Positions 32,030 through 40,124 of a stretch of DNA of 40,124 nucleotides are shown piece after piece. Each line of letters begins with the position of its first letter. The first letter of the stretch is position 1. Made by a program: the position numbers and the translations under genes. The DNA comes from Neolentinus lepideus HHB14362 ss-1 (lineage: Eukaryota > Basidiomycota > Agaricomycetes > Gloeophyllales > Gloeophyllaceae), in contig KV425644.1 in assembly GCA_001632425.1 (NCBI GenBank), positions 62,779-102,902 of the forward strand, given 5' to 3'. The notes beneath the pieces are model-generated. The model did no database searches and had not been told where the DNA came from. It was given only the letters and a program-made list of their open reading frames with translations.

Positions 32030-33845
32030 ACAGCCTTGAGAGAACCTCATTCAATAATTCGTGCGTCCTCAGTCGCGTCGATCTAGTAGGGGCAAAGAGT
32101 AGAAGTACGGCATACGAGATAAATCTCAGGCTGTCAGCACATCGAGCGTCCATAGCACGTGATCGCGATGTGAACGTTAACGGCCCACTCGAATTCATTT
32201 TGACATACGCCTCCTGCCTTCTAAAAGCATCTCTCAAGGATTGGACACATGAAGTCTTGAATATAGCGACTGCGCCCTAGATGGTTCTCGATCACCGCGT
32301 CCGTGGCTAGTCGTCTAGTAAAAGGCTACCGGAGCCTGAGCAAAAAATGTACTCCCAATATTAGCGTTCACCAACTCCTCGCTGTTCGCTACTGAGGAGG
32401 CGATGCGGTATCTCTGGAAGATTGTAGAGAATTCCTTGATATCGTCGTAGGTAAGGACGTTCTTCTTGTTATGGCTTACGATGGGCGCTTCGATATCAGG
32501 AATGGTTGGACTACAAGGGGCGAGGAGTGCATTCGTTGAAAGTGGAGCACAAAAATTCCTGCTATACTACAAAATACAAAGCACAACCAGCGATGTCCTT
32601 TGCAGACTAGACGTTACAATAACGAGCGATAACACCGCTTTTATGCCCGAAGCGGAATTTTGTATAGTGGGTAATCTGGAAGATAAGGTGCGTACTACTC
32701 GATGCGAATACATCAGGTTGCACGAGCATCCCAATCTATGTATCCCAATCTAACAAGTCCCTCAAAGAATTAGGGCCCGTTCGGCTCCCCGGTTAACTGC
32801 TGGCTTGTCCGCCAAATTCGCAGGCTTACGCTAAGTGCTGGTCTCGGAAACCGTCACTTCCCCGTCACGCTCCGCTTATTTACAGTGGTGGGAACACTGT
32901 GACATACTGTGACCTTAGCGAAGCCTGCAGTTAACCGGGGAGCCGAACGGGCCCTTAGGCATTTGTGATTACCTCGATGACCTCGAGTAAATATTTGAGG
33001 CATTTTACTTGCATCGTTGTGCCAGAAAGTGTAAGAGGTAGGATCTCCGCAAAACCTGTTTGTTCTGTCCAGCTGTAGCAAGCAATCATTTCCAAGCAAT
33101 GTGTCTTGGAGGATCTTTGGTCTTACTTTCCCGCAATTGCTCTTGACAATATTAATTCTTATATTGGTCGGCGAAAACTTACAGCAGCAATCGGAGTTCC
33201 TAGTGCAGCAGCTTCTAGACAGCAGTATAGGGAGGTCTTGGATGTCAGCGGCAGCACTATGGGAACATCGCCCTTTCTATTGAAGCATGTCCACTGCCTA
33301 GCACCTTTGATTCTGATGTAATCCCAGGCTCAGCTGCGGTGCGACCTGGTGAGTCTGAGGGAGAAGATCAAACACACGTCCAGTTCCAGCGAGCAAGAAT
33401 TAAAGACTCAGGCTGGCAAGAAGACACTTTCATTGCCCCCTTGATCATCGTAGGAAACATGTCATACCATTGACCAAGTGAAAAGCCGAGGGTCTCCCAT
33501 TTGACATTTTTTGGTGCAGAACAGTATTTCCTAGCCAAGTGTAAATGTATGTTCCACAAGAGTCCACCATAATATGATAGTGCACAAATAACAGTCTTTG
33601 ATGTTCAATGCACCTTCGCGGTGACACACATCCTGAGATCTGGGAGGAGAAGCTGGAAGTAATGACGCACAAGGGTCAGGAGCCCATCTTCCATACCTGC
33701 AGCCTGAACGTGAGATATCCTCGCAGTTACAGAAATAATCAAACTTAAGCAGAGATGACTGTGCATTGTGGGCCTGGGTACGAGCTGTACATAGTACCAA
33801 TATTGCACCTGATATAGGTAGAGAAAGGTTTCTCTCAAAGTCATT
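32030..33845. other. Arm-2-specific 1.8 kb block
   Basis: Present only in arm 2, between segments adjacent in arm 1. It holds the MITE at 32773-32954 and several short frames (for example 33106-33321 plus strand, 33531-33869 minus strand) without recognisable motifs. It could be an insertion into arm 2, such as a decayed transposon, or a deletion from arm 1; no clear terminal repeats or target duplication were seen at its ends. Confidence 0.5.
32773..32954. mobile_element. PIF/Harbinger-like MITE, 182 bp
   Basis: Perfect 28-bp terminal inverted repeats start GGGCCCGTTCGGCTCCCCGG and are flanked by TTA direct repeats (32770-32772 and 32955-32957). The terminus resembles that of the 580-bp element at 7814 (GGGCC[T/C]GTTCGGC), so both may be moved by the same transposase. 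There is no coding capacity. The perfect repeats suggest a recent insertion. Confidence 0.87.
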
Positions 33846-34059
33846 GGAAGGAGATGATCTAACTGCCACCCTGTCTTTGGCCCATAAGTATGATCACACC
33901 TACATCGCTTTGCGTATTGTGAGATTAGCTCGGGCACATCAAGCCACAGACTCAGCTAGCGAAGTGCCGAAGGAGAGTACTGGAAAACAGGATGAATTGT
34001 AACAGGCTTCAGGATCAGCGTTACACTGTAAGAAGATGCCGCCCGAGTAATTGTCAAGC

Positions 34060-34244
34060 GTGACTGTGACATACTGCACGTGAATATGTCACGCGCGTTT
34101 CAACTCGCGACCGGCTAAACAGGACAACCACCCATTGTTCTCGATTAGTGCCGGTGCCGCGTGTCCTGTGGCAAGTTCAACTTGTGGTAAGCGAACCCTA
34201 TTAGACGCCCATTGCGTCTTTGTTCTCTTACCACTACGCTCACC
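34060..34244 (+). promoter_or_regulatory. Conserved FunK1 upstream region of copy E
   Basis: A CACGTG box at 34077-34082 lies about 163 bp before the ATG. It is followed by the reverse complement of the GGTGGTTGTCCTG block in the same relative place as in B and D (taaacaggacaaccaccc, about 34117-34134) and gtaagcgaaccctattagac just before the gene. The region is almost the same as upstream of copy B. Confidence 0.55.
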
Positions 34245-37149
34245 ATGTCCGACCACGACAGCTATCCGTCGGCCCCAGGGTCTCCAGCAGGATCTTTCTC
34301 CTCACTTCAGGCGACAGCAAGGTTCTCACAGCAGGGATCAGAAGAGCCAGAGCTTCTGGCTGAAGACGGGCCATCACCGACTCCCGGGCCTATCACAGAA
34401 AGTAGCGCGAGTCCGTCGTCATCTCCCCCCGAGAGCTCGGAAGATCATAAGGGCAAAGGACGGGCAGTATTGGCTACGGTCGAATCTCAGCATCAATCTC
34501 CCGACGCGAATTCCACTTCCGAAGCGACTTTTCCTCATGTCATGCCCCGCTCGCACACCTTTGAATTTGGGAGTAGAGCCTCACAGACCGCCGTCGAGCA
34601 ACCTTTCGGCCCTCCTCGTCCACGGAAGGATGCGTTTACATACACAAGGCGAAGTCGGATATCAGCTCGTGGCAAAGAGACTGGCATGTCGAGCGTTGGT
34701 CCTTTTACTCTCTCATCCGATGGGCACCAGGGGGTGATGTATCACCATCAAGAAGCCATTCCGGAGTCATTTCAGTCCGAGGCAAATGATTTTCTCCCAT
34801 CGACTCCTCGTAAGGTGCCGATTCACTCAGTGTTATCCAAGATCGCAGACACGCCTTTCAAAGGTGGGTCTGGATCAAAGATCAGTAAATGCGTGCAAGA
34901 TCTGAAGAGTGCCTTGCGGGAGGAGCTCGAGGGTACATGGGTAGATGGACAGGACGACTTTGTCTTGAAGCTTCTCCAAGGGCTCTCCGACTCAGTTCCA
35001 AGCAAGAGGAAAGTCAACACATTCCTCAAGGGGTATCCAGGTTACTCGATAAATGAAGAGAAATGGGAAAATGTGCCGGAGAACCCTGCGAGGGAGAGCA
35101 ACGAGCTCTATGAGCCATTGGTACAGCATATCAACGCTATTCTGGAGCATTTCATCACCGATTCATCGCGTCGCGCTACCAATACATTCAACAAGTTCAT
35201 GCCTCACCACAGCGATGGCGACGAGAAGAACCTCGATTCGAAGCCGGATATTGTGGTTCTCGGATATGGGTCGTGTCTGACAAGTGAGCAAGAGATTCTC
35301 GACCCTTCGTATGCTCAGTGTGTCGCTCCTATTGAAGTCAAGACCCAAAAGAATCTCGCCGTCACCACTCACAGAATTCAGCTTGCTGTCTATGCTCGAG
35401 AGTGTTTTGTGCAACAACCCAACAGGCGGTTCGTTTACGGTTTACTACTCACCGAGAAGACGGTGCAGCTCTATCAATTCGATCGTGGAGGATCGTTGTA
35501 CTCGAGGGCATACAATATCGGTACTGAGGCGAACACTTTCGTGAGGATAATTTGCGCTATATCAGGGACGGATGAGAGACAGGTGGGACTTGATCCTCGG
35601 ATCTTCTGGAATGGCAAGAAGCGATACTTCGACAACCTTGGAAAGGGCAACAAACGATACGAGATTCTGAACCCGGATCGTCCGTTCCAGAGGTTAGCTA
35701 TTCGTGGTCGAGGGACGACCGCCTGGCACATCAAAGATAACGAGAAAGGAGAGAAACTCTTCCTCAAGTTGTCGTGGAAAGCAGTGGGTAGACGTGCCGA
35801 ATGGCTGTTCCTGGACGAGATCCGGAAAGCTGGATTGAAGCACGTAGGATCGATGGAAGAACATGGAGAGCTCGAGAAGCTGTCCTCACTTCGGCACGGC
35901 ATAGCCTTGCGAAGCAACCGTCGCGGCAGAGACATTGCTGTCGCTGATCGGCAGTACTATTGGGTCACGCAGCCTTTCTATGGACCACCGATAGATGAAT
36001 TCGCGTCCGTGCTGGAACTCTTTCAAGCATTTCATGATGCTATCACAGGTATGTTACTGCGTCCCTTCTGTCTGCATCAGGAAATGACGGCATCACAGGT
36101 AGCAAAGAGCTGAGTAGCATTGGTATCCTCCATCGCGATATAAGCCCGCGAAACATACTCTTAGATCGGAGAGGTTTGGGCACGTTCGGGATCCTGATTG
36201 ACTTCGATATGGCCGCGAAGATCGGTAGGGAAGAGAGCGGTGTCCACACCGACTTCCGTACGGTAAGTTCATCCCCAGGCAATACTACGCCAATGATACT
36301 CACATTGTGCATTCTGTGTAGGGTACTCGTGCCTTTCAATCGCTGAAAGTATTGAGTGGCAGGGGTAACCACGAACCTCTCGATGAACTTGAATCGTGCT
36401 TTTACTGTTACTCTTGGATAGTCTTCAGCTACGATGAGCCGCACCGCCGGAAGCAAGTATTGCCAGACTATCTTGCCCGGTGGCAGTCTGAACACCTCAC
36501 TGTCGCTAAAGTGGCGAAAATGCAATTCCTCACTGACTCGGACCTTCGGTTTGCGATTGCACCCGGTATGGGCAGCCGTGCAAGAGTTCTGTTCAGAAAG
36601 CTGCAGCAGTTCTTCCGAACTGTTACTCAGAAGCTACGACGCGAGCTGTGGAAAGAGCTTTCTCAGATTCGACAGGTAGAGCTTTCCCAGAGCGAAGAGG
36701 AAGAGGACTCGGCCGATGAACTCGATGAGGACATCCCTCAACCACCCATTAATGAAAGTGAGTAAATGTTTTAGCTATTATACTCATGTACTAAGATGTT
36801 CGGTCACATTACAGCCGAGGTTACGAAGCACCTGACAGCAAAGAGCTTGGCTCATTATACAAGTGTTCTCACAATGGTGCGCGAAGCCATTGACGGTGAA
36901 ATGAAGCATAAGAAAAAGAGACCCCCATTGCCGGTTCCACAGAACGCACAAACGTCTCGTGTGCAGCCAGTCTATGGCCGTGCACCGCACGGCAATTCCT
37001 TGGTCTATCCGGCCACCCATTCGTACTCTTCTGGCCACAGCAACAAGCGTTCTCCGTCCCCAGAGCAGGACGACGTGATTGACCTGGTCCAGAACAAGCG
37101 GGGAGGGAAGAGGGCGAAGGCGTCGCACTCCGGATCTCAAGACCCGTAG
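34245..37149 (+). CDS. FunK1-type fungal protein kinase, copy E
   Basis: Exons 34245..36048, 36099..36262, 36322..36757 and 36815..37149 give 912 residues. ATG 34245 opens MSDHDSYPSAPGSPAG. The N-terminus (about 200 residues) is Ser/Pro-rich. Kinase marks are RGRGTTAW with LFLKLSWK (candidate ATP-binding Lys), LHRDISPRN with H613-R614-D615, DFD at about 636-638, then GTRAFQS at the start of exon 3. The C-terminal part has a Glu/Asp-rich segment (SEEEEDSADELDED) and a basic end (NKRGGKRAKASHS). All catalytic residues are present, unlike sister copy D. The last intron (36758..36814, 57 nt) contains an in-frame TAA and must be spliced. It is a full-length, probably functional FunK1 kinase; substrate unknown. 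Confidence 0.9.
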
Positions 37150-37935
37150 GCTGCCGCGTATGCACTGTCATTCTGCTTCATCTTCTATGCCGACCTTCGG
37201 CTTGTGCTGTCTTCTCTCTTGCATGTTTTGGCTCTCATCGCTAGTGCCATTCGGCTATGTTATCTGTCCCGAGAGTAGTAATATCGATATGTATGTATAT
37301 CTACATGGTAGGTATGCCGCCCCTCGTTATTTGTAATTGTGCAATGGTCCGACCAGTTGCAGACCTTTGGTTTTTGTCTCCAACTTGAATATATATGTAT
37401 TTTCCATGCAACACATGTCCTAACTTAATACGCCTGCTGGGCACTTAGTGTCGTAGGAGTTGCTCTGGCGCGGGTGCGGGGACTTCATGGCGCAAGCGTA
37501 ATCGAAATATCAAGCTGTCTTCATGCCATAACAGTTGATTCCCAATCGACGCACGAGAGCCAGGATGTCAAGTTTTGACTCTTCAGGACTTGCGCCGGGA
37601 TCTGCAAGGCGTTGACTGATCACCACGGTAAATCTATACACTCACGATTGGGATATCCTTAACTGCAGTAAGCCAGTAACAGTACGTGATATGAGCTGGA
37701 AATGACTCAATCACTGTAGCAGATATACACATGCACCTTACAGCAGCTGGTAGTGAACAAGAACGGGAGAGGAATGCGAACGTGTCACTCGGCTTCTGAC
37801 AGATCTTGGACAATTCGATATCGTAATTATGCTCATATCATCTGGCATACACTGAAATTACCTGGTCCGTGTTATCATGGAGATTAGTAGTTCGAAGTGT
37901 ATTATTTGGAACGTGTCGCGTAACAGGTGGCGAAG
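37150..37935. other. 3' flank of FunK1 copy E, shared with copy D
   Basis: No gene. It corresponds in reverse to 15796-16419 behind copy D (for example cctgctgggcacttagtgtcgtagg near 37432). It also resembles other FunK1 flanks (ctagtgccattcggctatgttatctgtcccgag near 37240). Confidence 0.55.
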
Positions 37936-39890
37936 AGAGTTCATGTTGACTTAGAGTGGTTGAAGAGAGGATTGGTCTTTTAGTCGAGTTTTCGAGCTTG
38001 CTTATATGCATGTAGCAATTTCTCTGAGTTAGCTAATTCCGTTTCCGTGAGATATTCATTTTCTGCCATCGGGTAACCAGCCCATTTCACCAGGTATTGT
38101 CTTCTGGATTTAGAACCGCGGTGACCTAGAATTGCTTCCACCTCGTGTTCAGCTTCTCCAGCTACATTCTCAGGTGGGGGACGCACGTAGCTCGGCCCGT
38201 GGACTTCTGTTTCGTGGAATCACGACAGAAGGGATACGTGGAAGACGTCGTGGATTCTCCATTGCGATGGTAACTCCAATTGATAAGCCAAAGGTCCCCG
38301 TTTCCCGATTATTTTGAAGGGTCCTTCTCGTTTTGGAGCGAGCTTCCTGGAGACATATGGTATGTTCAGGTTCTTTGCTTCTAGCCAAACCTTTTCTCTG
38401 ATCTGGAATGGTCTCCAACCGCTTCACTGTCGGTCTGCCATCCATTGCTTGGCGATGTCGTGCATAGCTGCGGCTTCTTTCCAGATGAATTCGAGCCTTG
38501 ACAACCGGTCTTCGACTGAGGGTACCATTGTTTTTGTTCTGGTCTCGATGGTTCTAGGGTTGTAGCCCATCATGAGATAGAAGGGTGATTCTGGTCGTGC
38601 TGAATGTGCCCGTTGGTTGTGGGCAAACTCGGCTTCAGGTAACAGCTTGGCCCAATCATTCGGGGTGTTTTGGCAGAAGATTCTGAGATAGGTTTCCAGT
38701 TCTTGGTTGACTCGTTCAGTTTCTCCATCTGTCTGAGGGTGGTAAGCCGTGCTCATCTTGGATTTGATCTCCAGGAGTTTGCACGTTTCTTGGAATAGTC
38801 GTGAGGCGAATTGAGGCCCTCGGTCAGATATGATAGTATCTGGTAGTCCAAACCATTTGAACACTGTTCGTTGGAAAATTTCCACTGTTCCTTCCGCATC
38901 AATCGTTTTGTTGCAGGGTTCTAGAATTACCCCTTTCATAAGGCCGTGGTCTACCATGACCATAACTGAGTTGAAGCCCAGTGATGGGGGGAGGTTTGTG
39001 ATGAAATCACAAGACATCGTGGCGAAGGGCTCATTCCGGTTGGGTTTATTGATGGGCAGGAGTGCCGGTTGGGTCGGGTGTGTGTTAACTTTCATTTGTT
39101 GACACAAAGCACACCCTTTGATGTAATTGGACACGTAAATGAACATGCCTGGCCACCAGTAATGCCGCCTAGCGAGCTCATATGTCTTATAGGTCCCTGG
39201 ATGCCCCGTAAGTTTCAAATTGTGCAAGCTGGAGACCGCTGCTCGTCATTTGTCTTCTGGCAGAAATTGGCGTCCTTTGAAGAAGATGTCATCACCGTCT
39301 ATCATCCAATCGGCTAGTTGAGTAGCAAATGGTGCCACCCTGTCCCGTTTCAATATTTGCAATGCTTGTTCCCAGCCGGTTTGTTGGAGGGACTCAATTT
39401 GCAATGGTTGTGTGATGGGGGGTGCGTAATCCGGTGCCTGTTTGGCCGATTCTTCATAAGAATCATGCCGCTTCTCTGGAGGTGCCCATTCTTTGTGCAT
39501 GGGGCTGGGAGATCGAGGCCGTTTGAGCTCTCTATCCATTTCAATGACGTCTTCCACCTCAAACAGAGATTCTGGTACGTTCATTGTAGCAGGGGATTCC
39601 ATTGGGATATTTGTGTCATGTTCCTGTGTATTCTGTGCGATTTGCACATCAGCTTCTGGGATTGGAATAGGTTGAAGTGGTTCTGATGGTATCAATGACT
39701 GTTCCCATTGTTTGAGGGGTGGCTGCATAGGGTCTTCCCTTCCTTCTCGAGGAGTTGGGAGGATCAAAGTTGAAGGTTGAGGTAGTTGTTCTGTAGAAAA
39801 CATCATTTTGGGGAGTAATACGACATCTTCATTATCTGCCTCTCCTTTATCGTGATCCGGTGACAGGCTACAACACACAACAACCACCAA
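37936..39890 (-). mobile_element. Truncated Ty3/Gypsy (chromovirus) element
   Basis: This is the span attributable to the element. No 3' LTR or polypurine tract is recognisable between the chromodomain stop (37980) and the edge of the FunK1 duplication (about 37935), and no 5' LTR occurs before the window ends, so both ends are lost or lie elsewhere. Confidence 0.7.
37980..39876 (-). pseudogene. Ty3/Gypsy chromovirus pol remnant (integrase and chromodomain)
   Basis: One minus-strand frame from about 39876 to 37980 encodes, in order: the linker after RNase H (PDHDKGEADNEDVVLLP), an integrase with GHPG..YWWPGM and a C-x2-C (CALCQQM), the DDE core (D in CDFITN, D in DRGPQF, E in GETERVNQELE), a GPY-like module (VWLEAKNLNIPY, KLAPKREGPFKI, FHVSLL), and a C-terminal chromodomain (AEHEVEAILGHRG...QYLVKWAGYP). 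Three in-frame TGA codons break it: 39246-39248, 38424-38426 and 38220-38222. Gag, protease, reverse transcriptase and RNase H are absent; the sequence beyond about 39876 is unrelated. It is therefore a dead internal fragment. Insertion specificity toward heterochromatin is known for chromoviruses in general. Confidence 0.88.
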
Positions 39891-40124
39891 AAACACCTAG
39901 AAGAACACGGAGGGAACTCCGTCTAATAGTGTCGGTAGTCGAAGGGCAAAAGGGTAAAGCTCGGGGGAGGTGAGGGATGCAAAACAGGACACTAACACTG
40001 CGGGAGTCTCACTCTTTGAGGACCTGCAAAATGTTGATCAAAATGGATATCCCATATAATTACTTTGGCAAACCATTCTGTCAAAGAGAAAAGTATATAC
40101 TAAGGGAATAGTCAACAGACTGGA
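39891..40124. other. Unassigned sequence at the right edge
   Basis: It is not readable as the RNase H or reverse transcriptase that should precede the Gypsy fragment. It may be the leader or LTR of the same element joined by an internal deletion, or unrelated host DNA; nothing decisive is visible. Confidence 0.3.

Larger units (their letters stand above)
29980..37935 (+). repeat. Arm 2 of large inverted duplication (carries FunK1 E)
   Basis: It is the reverse-complement partner of 15796-21850; anchors are listed there. Arm 2 is longer because it contains an extra block (about 32030-33845) with no counterpart in arm 1, where matching sequence resumes directly (about 19700-19800). The outer end (about 37935) lies about 45 bp from the Gypsy fragment. 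Confidence 0.8.

Noticed and set aside
1..40124. CRISPR array, prophage or bacterial operon
   Set aside because: No regularly spaced short repeats and no bacterial-type gene packing; the introns and gene families are fungal.

Overview
The window looks like nuclear DNA of an agaricomycete (mushroom-forming basidiomycete). Genes carry several short GT-AG introns (44-64 nt). Five gene copies belong to FunK1, the fungus-specific protein kinase family expanded in Agaricomycetes. The right end holds a chromodomain Ty3/Gypsy retroelement remnant. I see no bacterial-type genes, CRISPR array, rRNA or convincing tRNA. All assignments come from reading the sequence; no database search was run, and exon joins were chosen by reading frame, GT-AG borders and comparison among the copies.

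Layout. 1-1000 (+): last two exons of FunK1 copy A, cut by the window edge, followed by a second, orphaned FunK1 tail (1213-1296). 1865-2501 (-): a frame-disrupted unknown gene. 4196-6784 (+): an intact six-exon membrane protein of the choline-transporter-like (CTL/PNS1) family. 7814-8393: a PIF/Harbinger-like MITE with TTA target duplication. 8743-11759 and 12713-15408 (-): tandem FunK1 copies B and C, nearly identical across the kinase core; C has lost its normal N-terminus. 16420-19296 (-) and 34245-37149 (+): FunK1 copies D and E. They sit in the arms of a large inverted duplication (about 15.8-21.9 kb against 30.0-37.9 kb) around a roughly 8 kb centre that contains one single-copy gene of unknown function (25640-26680, -). 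Arm 2 also carries an arm-specific 1.8 kb block with a second MITE (32773-32954). 37980-39876 (-): integrase and chromodomain part of a Gypsy element with three in-frame TGA stops, abutting the end of the inverted duplication.

How the parts relate. The FunK1 copies share one architecture: a disordered Ser/Pro-rich N-terminus, a FunK1/kinase core, and a Lys/Arg-rich C-terminal tail. They share a four-exon plan with introns at identical places and, for B to E, a promoter block with a CACGTG box about 130-175 bp upstream of the real or ancestral start. They form two subgroups (A/B/C and D/E) that appear to evolve by duplication, inversion, gene conversion and decay. The CTL gene and the 25.6 kb gene are ordinary single-copy neighbours. 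Most of 19.5-25.6 kb and 26.7-34.2 kb has no gene I can support.
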